From Chrysopilus asiliformis (taxonomy: Eukaryota; Arthropoda; Insecta; Diptera; Rhagionidae), in NCBI GenBank assembly GCA_964034945.1, contig OZ035960.1:46665002-46729001 (forward strand): a DNA stretch of 64,000 nt, read 5' to 3'. Made by a program: the position numbers and the translations under genes. Shown here piece by piece: positions 1-20,927 of the stretch. The notes under the pieces are model-generated. The model had not been told where the DNA came from, searched no databases, and saw nothing but the letters and a program-made list of their open reading frames with translations. Position 1 is the stretch's first letter, and every line of letters begins with the position of its first letter.

Positions 1-1240
1 TTACTTCAATTGTGTTTTAGAGACAACCAGAAATCGGAAAATGGTAAAATTTGATTGATAAACAATACCGACGTATGTGTGTATGATATTTGTATAAAGT
101 TATCAATTACTATTTATTGAGACAATATTTAAATACGAAGTTTAATTTAAAAACTAATAATAATAGAGAAAGAACATAAAAAATGTTATGCCTCTGTAAT
201 TTCTCAATTAAATTCTACGCTTTATTAACACAAAAATTACAAAAAATTCAATAGAGCTTTACAACTAATATCTAAACAAGAAAAATAATCGCATAATAGC
301 TAATAATAATTTTTTATAATTGAAAGATTTTCAAAATTGAAACAAAATTTAAAAATAAAATATTGTTTCTTTCACAGCCGTTATTAAGAAATCAAAATAA
401 TGATTAATAATAATACAAAAAAAAATTATCCAAACATATCTTTCAATGTAGAAAAAATCATAAATTTCTCACATTCCAATTTTTAAAAAAAATGTCCATA
501 TTGGTTTTTATCATTACTGGAAACATATTTTTTTTTTCGCTTATCCATTAAATTTTTACGGATCAATTGGCTTTATTTTCCTTTTATCAATTTCGTTTTT
601 AAATAATTCATATTTTCATGAAATGGTTGAAATTAAAACGTTTTCGAGTATTATGAGCTCCTATTCGTTTTTATTTTTTTTTATTATTATTTTTCATCAT
701 TTATCACAATATATTAATTCATAATTTATCACTCTTAAGCTTATTTGCATTTAGGCACAGCTCTTTTTATTAAATGAGGTATATTTAAGGGTTTGGTTGA
801 ATAGGATTAACCATAAGAGGGAAATATTTATTTGAAATTTTCATTATTACAATGGAAACAAGTAATTTAACATGATTTCATTGCTATTTGCTTTTATTTC
901 CGAGGAGTGTTTTTGTAAAATCGTTTGCTGGAACTTTTACAATTGTTTAAAGTTTATACGAAAAATACGTTTTTAAAAATCAAATGAAATTACAATTGAT
1001 AGTATGAATATAAAAAAATCCTGTGCTTCAATTGTTGGAAACCCGATTCAATTTTTTTTTTGTAAAAAAAAATACGCCGCAGGTGAGGAATTTTGGCTAA
1101 TTTGGAAACCTTCCAATTGCAAAAGACTATTGACGTCATATTTTGTCAATTTTAATGTTTTGGGATGATGCAGTAATTTTCGTTTGTTCAAAATGCCGCC
1201 CTAGAAAATGCCTCATTGAGAAGTACAAAACATCACAAGA
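1..1240. other. AT-rich block without a recognisable gene
   Basis: The stretch is strongly AT-rich with many A and T runs. I see no long open frame, no splice-flanked coding segment and no clear inverted repeat. Confidence 0.5.
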
Positions 1241-1361
1241 TTGACAGGTCGCGTCACTTTTCGTGACTCGAATTTTGCCTATTGTATTTGTTGTTTTGTA
1301 CCAACAACAACAGGCAATTTCGAGTCAAAAAAGTGACGCGTCTAAAATAATCGACCTGTGA
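1241..1361. mobile_element. Foldback MITE, copy 1 of a two-copy family
   Basis: Nearly the whole element is an inverted repeat. It opens with TGACAGGTCG and closes with the complement CGACCTGTGA; the inner arms carry GCGTCACTTTTCGTGACTCG and its reverse complement with a few changes. A second copy lies at 8231-8363 with its loop inverted. No transposase sequence is present. The superfamily is not determined. Confidence 0.75.
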
Positions 1362-1574
1362 ATCGATCGAATAAATTATACTGATCAACAAAAGAGACTT
1401 TTTTTTTGTATTGCCAAAGATATTACGATAATTTGACGTCACTGGTTTCGAATTTGGAAGTGGTTTGACAAGATTATCTTTTAAATAAAATAGAACGTTG
1501 GGGGCTCAAATTAATTTTATAAAATTGTACTGCAAAATATGGAATTTTTCCTAAATGCACATCCCTGATAGTCT

Positions 1575-1724
1575 ATTATGGAATATGATCGCACAAACGA
1601 TTGGGAATTGCCTGTTGATGTTAGTGGAAATTGCCTGTTGTGGAATACACAACAGGCAATTTCCAATCGTTACGATTGCGATCATATTTTTATAATCGTT
1701 ATGATTACGATCATATTCCATAAT
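1575..1724. mobile_element. Foldback MITE, TTATGGAATATGATCG termini
   Basis: The left end TTATGGAATATGATCG is answered at the right end by CGATCATATTCCATAA. The interior carries three copies of a GGAATTGCCTGTTG-like motif, one inverted, so the element folds on itself. The TTA/TAA at the outer ends is compatible with a Harbinger-type target site. There is no coding capacity. Confidence 0.65.
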
Positions 1725-2170
1725 AAGCCCTCTAAAAAAATTTCTATTGGTGCTCATGATCTGCTCATATAAACGTTGTAATTTGATAAAACAGAATGCA
1801 AGTGTCAACGGCAAACATCCTCGTCGTTTTTTTTTAAACCAATGGAGCGCAATTGAGTGCCGTTTGTACCAAAGAATCATAGCAACCTATATTCAACTTA
1901 ATTTATCTCGATTGGAAATCAATTATGATTTTGTTCGTGCCCTGCAATTGCAAATTCTAGTGGAGACCACATTTCGAAACATTTTTGTTTTGTTTTGGGC
2001 AATAGAAACATCGCGGCAGAAGCTTTTGAGGACAGATATTTCACATGAGTCACGAATGGCAGCCGAAAAGTGATGTGAAATATTAATTAAAAAAGCGTTT
2101 GAAGTTTGTTAAAAAAAACTGTTGTGTTCGGGGAAATTCGAAGTCATTGCAATACATTTAAAAAGACTAA
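1725..2170. other. Unassigned sequence between two MITEs
   Basis: An open frame runs here on the plus strand, but its translation shows no domain, and no splice sites or codon bias support it. I see nothing else. Confidence 0.35.
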
Positions 2171-2643
2171 AGCGGCCCCTACACGTTCAATCTTGCAGTC
2201 AATCATGCTGTCACAGCAAAAAGCTTATTTGCACTAGACGCTCAATCATGCACAAACGCATCATTTTATTCGAAACAGCCAAACCGACAGTACACAGTAC
2301 AAATATCAATTTAAAAAATTGTTGTCCTTATATTTTTCGCTTTTCGTCATTCACAACTCACTTCTTTGTCTATATAACTCGAAAAAGGATTCCCAAAAAA
2401 CTTTGTCTTTTATATGCGACATCTTTTCACTACTAAAAATTCTCCTGAAATGACGAAATGATTGACAGCATCGCCATACACGTTCAAGCATGCTGTCATT
2501 CACAAAGCTCCCTTGAAAATTATCAAAATGATTTTGATATTGGCCAGCATGCTGTTAATCATGGAATTTGCATGACAGCATCACCATAGATGTTCAAACA
2601 GCATGCGATGATTGATTGCAAGATTGAACGTGTAGGGACCGCT
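2171..2643. mobile_element. Harbinger-type MITE, TSD TAA
   Basis: The left end AGCGGCCCCTACACGTTCAA is matched by the reverse complement of the right end, continuing through a TTGCAGTCAATCATGC-like stretch (TIR about 35 bp with few changes). TAA flanks both sides (2168-2170 and 2644-2646). Internal blocks around 2470-2500 and 2575-2610 repeat a GACAGCATCxCCATA motif. A 3-bp TWA duplication is typical of PIF/Harbinger; no transposase is seen. Confidence 0.8.
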
Positions 2644-2646
2644 TAA

Positions 2647-3636
2647 GTAGAACTTTATATTTTAATAACAGTACATACAAAAGGGCCTGAAACTGGCATA
2701 ATGACGACAGCCGCGGCTGAGTTTGAACTCAACTCATAAAGTGTCACAACTACGCAGAATTATTAATAAAATCTACTAAAGCTGCCCTACTATCTCCCGA
2801 TATCCACATTTGACAGAAAATTACCAATTCTATTTATAGTTTTTGCACTTAGGGGGCTCTCAAAGTTTACTATTTGTTTTCTGGAGAAAATAAAGTAATC
2901 GACTTGTATTTCTTTTCTGGAAACAGTACAAAATTTCCACAAAAAATCACTGCAACTTCACTGATGGAAACACGTAAGCTAGCGGCGACCCTCTTTTTTG
3001 GAAAATTAGAACTAGAAATAGATCCGTGGTCTTCTTTTGCGACTGTAGAGATTGTACATCTCCTTAAAAAAATGCACCGCTGGCAAAATCTTTACTCAAG
3101 CGAAAATTCTTTAAGAATACTGCAGGCGAAAATTGTCTTTTTGAGATATTTATTACTTTAGTTTTGTTGAAAAATTCCGACCTTCATTGATTTTGAAATA
3201 GATCCGTTTGAGCCATGGTATATCAAGTGTGTTGCATTGTTTCGTTGCACGATTTTCAAAGCAGCTTAACAAGTTTCGACTTTTCTTTCGCCACAAAAGA
3301 TTCTTTTTGCTACAATCTTTATTAATCCTTATTTTATTAGTTTAATTGTCTAAAAAATCCCTTTTATAGTAAACAAAGCGTCTAAATTTTTTTGGCTGCT
3401 CATAAAAGTCGTCCAGTGGAGCAACGGAGCCAACAAAACACTTACATTTCTTTAAAAAAAAATGATTTTATTCACCATCTAAAAAACTTTTCTCAGATTT
3501 GCATGTCAATTTTTGGGTATCTGATAAGTTATATAATTTTTGACCATGTGGTACTTAATTTGAGGCAATATTCCGGCGGTGACTTTCTGGAGAAGGTCCG
3601 AGAAAATCATAGGCAACAGCCATAATTTTAAATCTT
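2647..3636. other. Intergenic stretch, nothing recognised
   Basis: Two plus-strand open frames of 77-95 codons occur here, but their translations show no domain and lack codon bias. No repeat with clear borders was found. Confidence 0.4.
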
Positions 3637-3713
3637 CTAGCATGATTCCGTCTAGTTATAGTTATGGACGCCATAACGATAACTAGACGGAATCATGCTA
3701 GTTATGGACGCCA
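3637..3713. repeat. Perfect 23-bp hairpin plus 14-bp direct repeat
   Basis: The arm at 3637-3659 (CTAGCATGATTCCGTCTAG then TTAT) is the exact reverse complement of 3679-3701. The sequence AGTTATGGACGCCA occurs at about 3660-3673 and again at 3700-3713. The compact design suggests a tiny foldback element or a duplicated end. Confidence 0.75.
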
Positions 3714-4842
3714 TTTTATAAGAATTAAAAAAAAAATTATTTCCACTTGAAATTTAGCAGCAAAAAAGTCAAATATTTCATGAACAAATCCATAGCAACT
3801 CACTATTGTGTTAATACTTCAATCAAAGGTAACCAAATTCACTTTGGATTGGTTTTATAATTAAATCAAAGACATAAGCAATTAATTTAGAAATTTCTAA
3901 TGAATTTTACATTATAACTAGGTCAAATTTCTTAAGCTCATCTTCTTCAGAATTTAGTTTTTAATAACAAATCAAAAAAAAAAACAGAAATAATAATAAA
4001 AATTTTCCCTTTTTTCCGTTGTTCGAAACATTTCAGATATATTTTTTATCACATATTTTATGACTACTCAAAAACGTTTTTTTTTTTGTTTTGATAAATT
4101 TTCCTTGACTGCTGTTGTGTTGCGCAAAATTTCAACCATATCATAGAACTACATAAATAAAATTAAATAATTTTTACATGTATTCATTATTATTTCATAT
4201 ATAGTTTTTTTTTTTGTATAAATCTTTAAACTATTTATTTTTTCTTTTCCTTCTTTTTTTCTATTCATTAACTTCATGGTTTTTATTTTATTTTTCATTC
4301 TTTATTTTAAGATTCAAATATATAATTTACTTCTTCGATAAACAAATTTATTTTTCAAAAGAGCTATTCTCTTATCTAGACGGCTATGTTTTCATGTTTT
4401 TTTTTAATTAAATGTTCGAATAATTAAGTTTACAGTCATAAATCCAATATTCATTTCTATGTTTTTTTTTGTTTTTTCATTTAATTTAATTATTAGTCAT
4501 TTTTTCGTATTTTTGCATATGTGATTTTCAATAAGTTTTTGTTTTCCATTTTTACACAACAATCAAATTTCTGACGATTTCTCAAAATAAAATCCATCAT
4601 TGCTTTTCCAAATGAAAAGTTTTATAAAATGTCGCAATTTTTTCCTTTTTTCTTGCTTTCCAATTAACATATTCTGATCATATTTAGTTTTATTTTTCAA
4701 TTTTTTTTTTATTTGATTTTGTTTGTATAACATTCTTTATTTGGAAAACAATACTATCTTTCGATAATTTCTAAAAAAAAATTTGTTTTTCTCAAACATT
4801 CAAATTTTTCTTTTTTTTCCGAAAAAATAATGAAAAGAAATT
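3714..4842. other. Very AT-rich region, possible 3' UTR of the exon to its right
   Basis: Long T runs dominate. It lies directly downstream, on the minus strand, of the stop codon at 4843, so part may be 3' UTR. Many TTTATT motifs (AATAAA on the minus strand) occur, so a poly(A) site cannot be chosen by eye. Confidence 0.35.
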
Positions 4843-5285
4843 TTATGTGGATTCTCGGCGTGGCCGGCCCTTGAAATTTTTTGTTAACATCGATTTAACA
4901 CCAGTACTAAGTGGTAAATTAGTCTGACGACGACTAGTTGTCGGATCAATGATTGTTGCTGTTGGTGTAACTGGAGATGTCGCTGCTGTAGCTGTTATCG
5001 TTGTTGCGGCTACTGGTGTTGGAACTGATGATCGTAATGATGAAATCATCATTGGTCTAGAATCATTATTTAAGTAACATCGGCTATTACTGCTATTATT
5101 TTTAATGCCTGCAACACAAACATCATTCGCGATTCCAATCCCAATGCCAGCAAAGCTTCCCGTATCATCAAAATTTGATGATGCTGATGATGTCATCATA
5201 ACCATTACAACATCATCATTTGTTGATGCCTTTGATAATTTGTTTTTTGTTGTTGGCTTACCTTTGTTCTCGCTATGATGATTTT
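4843..5285 (-). CDS. Terminal coding exon of an unrecognised gene
   Basis: A minus-strand open frame ends at a stop at 4843-4845. Directly before the first codons is a good acceptor (TTTATATTTTTAG, exon starting at 5285) that enters the frame after one base of a split codon. About 147 codons remain. The translation is rich in Ser, Thr, Asn, Ala and Val, with a T/A/P-rich stretch and a basic end (RRQTNLPLSTGVKSMLTKNF, then GRPRREST). Such tails are common in insect regulatory or membrane proteins, but I recognise no domain. An alternative start ATG at 5316 would remove the need for splicing. No upstream exon was found in the transposon-filled DNA to the right. It could be an alternative last exon of Pten, several of whose upstream exons end in a compatible phase, or belong to a gene that starts elsewhere. 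Confidence 0.45.
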
Positions 5286-5316
5286 CTAAAAATATAAATA
5301 CATCGAATGTTGCCAT

Positions 5317-6389
5317 TTTTCATTTGTTTCCTTGTTTTGTTTTAATTTCTCTATAGCTAACAATTGATTTTCCGAAAACAAAAAACTCGTGTTAAAATTT
5401 AAAACAGAATCAACAGATAAAACGTAAGGTAATAAGAATTTCGGTAAAGTTTTAAAAATGTTAAATGGGTTAAAAAAAACAATTTCTTATACGATTCTAA
5501 CGTATTTCACCCAGAATAAAAAGATGCGTTCCATTTCACTTTCGGTAAAAATTAGCAACACCTTGAAGTAGATCGCCGGGTTGACAGCAGCACAAAACTG
5601 ATTGTATGTTAAATTAATCGTAGAGACCTCGATAGCTTTTACCGTTTTCGAGATCTTTCAGATTTTGTAAAAAAATCATATTTTTATGTAAACTAATATT
5701 TTATTCGTCGGGTTATAAATTGCGCAGGAACGTAGATTTTGTATGCTGTTCACATCAGATATTTTTATTGAAGTTTCTGTATATATAACCTCACCCATTC
5801 CTATTTCCTGGCCGGATATTAACATGGTTTTCACCAATACACATGACTTCTTAATCGTACTAAATTTTCCTTAATGCAATCAGGTTTAGCACGAGGCTAG
5901 GCCATTTTTCCTCACAAAAAATAAGGAGGTCACAGAAGTCGATCCACAAAATTGAACTGTGAAGCGGTCAGGAGTGAAGCTTCTGGTTTTTATATAGAAC
6001 TGTTTTGAAATAGAGCACTAGTTGCTTGAGAATTATTTTTAATAGTTCCAGCCAGAGTTTAGGAGAAGACCTCTTAATGCCGAAGCACAACTTTACTGTA
6101 CGAAAACGGGGAAAATGAAGGAAGAAGTCGTGCGCGCGTACAGCTGCACGAGATGGTCTAGGGAAAAAATACCGTGGAGGAATAAGTTGGGAAATTTCGG
6201 TGGAACATTTTCCATAGAAATATCTATAGAATATGATGAGTACCGCAAGCGACGATGCTCGAGAGACGATAATAAATCTGTCAAAAATTTGTCTCCGATC
6301 AGTCGAATCGCATGAACAATTTTATTTTATTTTCTATCAAACACTTGTTCGTTATTGGCCTAATTATATTTAAAAATCCTTTCGAAAAT
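5317..6389. other. Non-coding stretch, nothing recognised
   Basis: No conserved frame or clear terminal repeat was found. A short block near 6070-6090 (TGCCGAAGCACA) resembles a piece of the SINE at 40.6 kb, possibly a fragment of the same repeat. Confidence 0.35.
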
Positions 6390-6469
6390 ACATAACGTCG
6401 GCTAAAAGTGAAATTGTGCTAAGTCCATTATACCAAATTTGACAGAAGAGCAATAAAAACCCTTGTTAA

Positions 6470-7325
6470 CACGTTGGCTACCATGTGAGTCACCGGTGAT
6501 TGCAGCGTGTCACCCACAGGGACAATGTGAGTCACCGGTGTACACACACTATTCACCCCTGTTCTGGAATCCGGCGTTACGTTAGTTTATTCGATATTCA
6601 CTCGATCAGTACTCGATATTTCATTTTTGGTGTTCTGGAAAACGCGACGTTTCGTTTCAGTTCAACGCGCAGGAACGCATTCGATTCTATTCGATTTTTG
6701 ATGTTCTGAGATTCGCCTATTAATCGACAAAATGAAAGTATAGTTACGAGTCTTCAATTAACTTCATTACGTTCGAAGAATCTCTCAATAACCTTCTTTG
6801 GTTTCTCAGTGAATTTACCTCGTCCTGCCTCATTAACAAATATAATGGGAGTGTTAAATCCATTTTCAAACTTCAATCAAACGTTTTTACTTGCATAACC
6901 CAGAAATAAATACAACCAGCTGATTTTTGACACTGCGTTTGCATGCGATGTTTGCCGTATTTTTAAACAGCAAACGCCGTTTTTCAGAACACCGATCGCG
7001 TAGCGAATCGAATCGAATGCGTTACGTTTAGCGGGCTAACGCCGTATCTCAGAACAAAGGTGTATGTCATTACCGTTAGTTTCTCAAGTTCCATGGTTGA
7101 GTGCAGTCGCTCGTGCGGTACAAAGGGGTTTTTTTTTGTGGAGCATATTTCATATGAAAAATTTGTTGTGGTAAGTTTTTTCCGTTATATTTTATTCGAT
7201 TCGTTCGTTTTTGTCTGTATTGATCTTGTGTTCACTGGTGACTCACATTGTACAGAAATGATTTTTGCGTTTTTTCCCAGTGTATACTAGCGGAGTAAGC
7301 GTTTTTTTGGCTGGTAACCAACGTG
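6470..7325. mobile_element. piggyBac-type MITE, TSD TTAA
   Basis: TTAA stands at 6466-6469 and 7326-7329. The element starts CACGTTGGCTACCA and ends TGGTAACCAACGTG, an imperfect terminal inverted repeat. Sub-terminal GTGAGTCACCGGTG motifs appear twice near the left end and as GGTGACTCAC near the right. Cutting at TTAA with termini starting CAC/CCC is the piggyBac pattern. No transposase frame remains. Confidence 0.7.
6554..7063. mobile_element. Inverted-repeat insert nested in the piggyBac-type MITE
   Basis: The left end (ACCCCTGTTCTGGAATCCGG, then CGTTACG) and the right end (TAACGCCGTATCTCAGAACA, then AAGGT) are imperfect reverse complements. The block lies within 6470-7325. I see no target duplication, so it may instead be the palindromic core of that element. 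Confidence 0.5.
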
Positions 7326-7329
7326 TTAA

Positions 7330-7421
7330 ATCATTTTAATTTTTATTTAAAGAAAACAGAGTCTCATTTAAAGAAAACTGATCCCAATTTTTCTCATTTA
7401 AAGAAAGAGAATTAAAATGAT
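7330..7421. repeat. Small inverted-repeat insert at TTAA
   Basis: TTAAATCATTTTAAT at the left is answered by ATTAAAATGATTTAA at the right, with three CATTTAAAGAAA-like repeats between. It shares its TTAA with the piggyBac-type element immediately to the left. Confidence 0.55.
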
Positions 7422-7615
7422 TTAACAAGGGTTTTCATTGCTCTTCTGGAAAATTATACCAAATGACTTTTGGCACAATTTCACTTTTAACCGACAATAA
7501 AAATTGTGTATTTTAAAAGCAGATCTTAATCTCCGTTTACCTTAAAATAATTGGAAATCTTTGACCACTAGTTTATTATAAAATAAAAATTTTTAGGGCT
7601 TGTTTGTCATCTGGG

Positions 7616-8040
7616 GTGGCTTCATGTAACTTATTTTCGATGGAATAACTAGTCGAAGGAAATCTTTATTCGACCAAAATTGATTAAACAGGCTTAATTC
7701 TGATGCACATGATACAAGTTTTTTCTGGGTCGTTGAATACGAATTTGGCAGTAGTTAGGCTGTATCAGATCAAATTTTTCCCATATGATGGAAAAAATAA
7801 TTTTTGATTTCCAGATTATAAATATTTAAACCAATTTACGAATTACATGCCATATCGGAAAAAGTAGAGCTAGTACAGTCAAAATACTCTCAGATTCGGA
7901 TTCCGAGACCCCAAATAATCCAGAAAAGATTCTTATAGCGTGTGCCCCAAAATAAGTGTTGGCCTGTTTAATCAGTTTTGGTCGAATAAAGATATCCTTC
8001 GCATAGTTAGTCGATCGAAAATAAGTTACATGAAGTCACT
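7616..8040. mobile_element. Inverted-repeat element with about 75-bp arms
   Basis: The left arm (7616-7693) and right arm (7961-8040) are reverse complements with several changes: GTAACTTATTTTCGATxxxAT and AAATCTTTATTCGACCAAAA on the left return inverted on the right. No coding sequence or clear duplication is visible. Confidence 0.7.
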
Positions 8041-8230
8041 TCTGGATTATTTGTTTCTTTCGAAATCGTTTCAAGTACCAGATTTCTCCCAGCAAACTCT
8101 TCGGCGAACTTTATTCAAATGAAATTAATATTTAATTGAAGCAATAGGAATTTGGAAAAATTGTTGATAGAAAGTATCAAGTTTCGATTCCGAGAATCCA
8201 ATGTCGAACTACTATCATCAGACTAACACA

Positions 8231-8363
8231 TTGACAGGTCGATTATCTAGACGCGTCACTTTTCGTGACTCAAAATTGCCTGTTGTTGTTGGTACAAAAC
8301 AACAAATACAATAGGCAAAATTCGAGTCACGAAAAGTGACGCGTCTAAGATAATCGACCTGTG
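8231..8363. mobile_element. Foldback MITE, copy 2 of the 1241-1361 family
   Basis: The termini TTGACAGGTCG and CGACCTGTGA and the GCGTCACTTTTCGTGACTC arms match copy 1. The loop (GTTGTTGGTACAAAACAAC) is in the opposite orientation. This copy keeps a GATTATCTAGAC segment in its left arm that copy 1 lacks, so it is the more complete one. Confidence 0.75.
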
Positions 8364-9248
8364 AATATCTGTTGGTGACTTGAACGCGAAGGATGCGAAC
8401 AGAGAGGAGAGTTCAAATTTCTCTATATTTCAATATAAACTGTATTTGAACTTGTAAAAATAATATGTTAGCTTCACATGAAAATTTACTTTAGCGTTTA
8501 CTGCTAGTGATCATAGTTTTTCACATGCATTTGAATATTTTGACATTTTTTGATGCGTTTACGTATTTCAACATTTTGTAGGATTGTTGGCATATTTCCA
8601 TTACATAATGTGCTTTTTTGCCTATTTAAAACAATTTGAGTGTGAGAAAAGTATACAGATGTATTCAGCATAAGCTAAAAAAATGTTCTGTGCATTTTTT
8701 TTTCTTGAAAACATTACATAAAGATTGGGTTTTTGCATTGGGCTTATGGAGAATGAATTCGCACTCACTAGCGATGGAAAATACGCCGACGATGCAGACG
8801 GTATGACCGCATTCACACGATAAGTTTTTTGATTCGTGAATCACGGCAATTCTCTTTTAAACATTCACGAATAATTCACGGACATTTACACGGTAAATGT
8901 TTTGACGTGCGTCTTTTTGACGTTTATGAAAGTTTTTGTCGTAAATTAACATGAGCGAATACGAATGTGAGCAAGAAGGAATAGAGAAAACGAACTGGCA
9001 ATAACTTATGGTGAATCAAACGTTGATGATTCACCAACTTATCGCCTTCCTACATCTCTCCTCTCTTGCCCTCGTTTGGCCGTGACGTGAATCAAAAATC
9101 GTATCGTCTGAATCCGGACTATGGAGGAAGATGGAAGACAGGTATTGCATGTATGTCTGTTTCGGTATGTGTGTGTGACTAACAAAACAATGAGCCCACC
9201 TTTTTGCATACTTTTTGAATACGTTCCGCACTGCCAGATAACTTATAA
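8364..9248. other. Non-coding stretch, weak inverted motifs only
   Basis: Near 8812-9030 there are short related pieces (GTGAATCACG, CACGAATAATTCACGG, GATTCACCAACTTATCG) that could be a decayed foldback element. No gene is seen. Confidence 0.35.
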
Positions 9249-9256
9249 CGTAGCAC

Positions 9257-9569
9257 CAGTGTTCAAAACGCTCCCATTTCTAGTCTTTCGCTCGAGGCTG
9301 TCATTCATTTTTATGCGAGACCCACAAACCGCTTTGAACAAGGAGCGAAAACTTAAATATAAACCATTTCGTTCTTAACTTGAGAGGGAATGTGCATCGA
9401 TCGTTCCGACTCCTACGAACAGTACCGCGGAGCTCAAAATTTCTCTCTTTAGAGAACGATTGCGCTTGCAAATCATTTTCGTTCTTGAGAACGGGAGTCG
9501 GAAACCGCAGCAAACGTTCTTGTCGTTGGGAGCGAAAAGAACGAAATAACAAAATAGCTTTGAACACTG
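9257..9569. mobile_element. hAT-type MITE with 8-bp duplication
   Basis: The element begins CAGTGTTCAAA and ends TTTGAACACTG. The flanks are CGTAGCAC (9249-9256) and CATAGCAC (9570-9577), 7 of 8 matching, as expected for hAT. A related block lies in reverse at about 16413-16560. No transposase is present. Confidence 0.75.
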
Positions 9570-9841
9570 CATAGCACCCAAGTTTCAGTATGTCCTGTAA
9601 CATGTGAAACGCTCGGTTTCTGCACACAAATTAATTTTTTAGGTCATCATTTCTCAATGGAAAGCTTGGAACAATAATTGTAGTAATTTTGATTCCATTT
9701 TTTTAAAAATATAACTTCTTTTTTTTAAAGACATTAGTTGTATATCTTGGCATATTATTGCAATTTTCAAGCTTATTTACGACGTGGTATATTTCAGTAT
9801 TTCATGTTGCATATAATTCGGTCTCTATTAATAACACTTAA

Positions 9842-10072
9842 CCCTCTGGCCGGAATGCTCGCCTAAAGGCGGGCTTCGGGGAATTTGCTTGTTTATAACG
9901 GGTAACAATTTTAATCGTCGTAAATCACCGGAACGTGTTACACTGACTTTTGTAAGTTATCGCTTTACATGCTGGAAAAAATTTAGCCCTGTATGTTGTC
10001 TTGGTTACGGTCTGTCGCAAGTTGAAAGTCATTTTTTGGTGAATTGTTTTCGGAAATATTCCGGTTAGAGGG
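9842..10072. mobile_element. piggyBac-type MITE, TSD TTAA
   Basis: TTAA flanks both ends (9838-9841 and 10073-10076). The termini CCCTCTGGCCGGAAT and ATTCCGGTTAGAGGG are imperfect inverted repeats starting with CCC. At 231 bp the element has no coding capacity. Confidence 0.75.
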
Positions 10073-10076
10073 TTAA

Positions 10077-11861
10077 GAATTCAAAAACAGAAGGAATTTT
10101 GTAACAATTTTGGACAAATTTAGAAAACAATTCATACACGAAATAATAAAATAAAATAAATGGTTGAATTTAAAAGAAACAATTTTATAATATTATAAAA
10201 AAGATGTTATAATAATAATTAAATTTATAAATGTTTTTTTTTTAAATAAAAAGAGAAACAAACTTTAAAAATATTTTAAAAATTTGTTTTAAGCATTTTC
10301 ATTTTTTTACTTTCTTTTTTGTTTTTGCTTCTACAAATATATCACTTTTTCATTTTTTTTTTATTAATTTTTGCTTATAAATTCTGTTTACAAATCAAAC
10401 AAAAATGAATCAATAAAATAAATTAAAAAAAAAACTAAATATATTCTTTTCAGATTATGGACTAATAAGTAAAAAATTATAATTAATTGCCAACGCATAC
10501 AACGAAAGAAAAAATAATAATTTAAGAAAAAAAAAATCGTATTTCTAAACGGTTAGATATTTTGTACGTAAAATTAGTAGTGGCATTATTTTTTTTTAAA
10601 CAAAAATCTTTTAGTATTTTATGCTAGATATTTTCTTTACACTAACAATATTTTGTTTGAAATACGGGGAGCTATTAATTAAAGTTTTTATGTTGAAGAG
10701 ACAAAAATTGTAATGGGGGGGAAATCATGAAGTTGAGGGGGGATTTTTTTTGTTTTATTTAGTTTTTCTAATCTAGAAATGCTCAATCTAAAGAACGTCG
10801 AAAGTGTCTCAGACAAATATCCATGCGGGTTAGGAGAGGTGGGTGAGGGGCGAACTAAAAAAAAATTGAACGAATTAAAAATAGACAAAAATAAGAGAAA
10901 AGGCGAAGAAAATAATGCACGAAAATACTAAATTTAAAACTAATTGAAGAAATTTGCCTGAGATCATCTTTCGGTCGTTGCTAACCATCAAACCTATCCG
11001 ATTTGATAAAAATAAACTTCATTCCACTGTGTTGTGATTTTGAAATTCCAACCCTTGCGCAGAATCAAAATGATTCTCTTGTTAAAATTTATGAAAATAT
11101 TTACAATACAAAAAAAAAAGTGACACAATTTTCTTTATGTTAATATTTTTTTTTAATATAAACTCTCGTAACGAGGGCAAGAAACACGATATTGTTTCAA
11201 TTAATGAGATTGATAAATACCATTTTTTCTTTATCAACACTTTTCTTGTTGTTTTTTTCTTTAAATTATTCTGATATATAGAGTTAGAGTTTTTAATTTT
11301 AAGAAATATACAAAAACAAAATTGAACAAAACACTAGAACGTGTGCTTTTAATAAATTTCTCTCTTCCGCTCTCGCTCTCTTTCTCTCTTATTAAAAATT
11401 ATATAAATTAATAGTAGCGTTTGATATTACAAACACATAAAGATCACAATTTTTATTCTGCTTTGGACATCGCATCGCATCGCGCCCGATTTAAAAACAT
11501 TTTACGATTCGGTACAAAGCATTATAAAATATAAACGTTTCATAGCAGCGCACTATAAACTCAAGCTAGGATTTTCATTAGTGTAGGCGTAATTTGACAA
11601 AATGATTTTTATTATTGTCCTTGAATGATTGTTCTTTTGGAATCACTGAAATTACATCCGAAAGGACATGAAATGTCCGTTTTCTCGACAGTAATTTGTC
11701 TGCAAGAGATATCGTTTTTAACAGTTTCATTTCTACTGTGAAAATACGGTCCTCATCAATGAATTTGCTTGTTTCGATGGCGATGATTCACCGTAAGATT
11801 TTTTTCGATCGACTGTTTTGAATATGCTGATTGTTTTTCTATAATTCTTTTTATGAAAATT
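10077..11861 (-). other. Probable Pten 3' UTR and downstream region
   Basis: This DNA follows the Pten stop codon on the minus strand. It is AT-rich, has no mobile element with clear borders and no credible frame. Several AATAAA motifs occur on the minus strand, so the poly(A) site cannot be chosen. Confidence 0.4.

Positions 11862-20927
<9,066 letters not shown>

Larger units (their letters stand above)
6391..7497. mobile_element. Outer inverted-repeat element broken by nested insertions
   Basis: The left arm at about 6391-6467 and the right arm at about 7423-7497 are imperfect reverse complements (GTCGGCTAAAAGTGAAATTG against CAATTTCACTTTTAACCGAC, and AGCAATAAAAACCCTTGTTA against TTAACAAGGGTTTTCATTGC). 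The DNA between is a piggyBac-type element plus a small palindromic insert, both using the TTAA at the centre. The outer element is therefore the oldest of the group. Confidence 0.7.
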
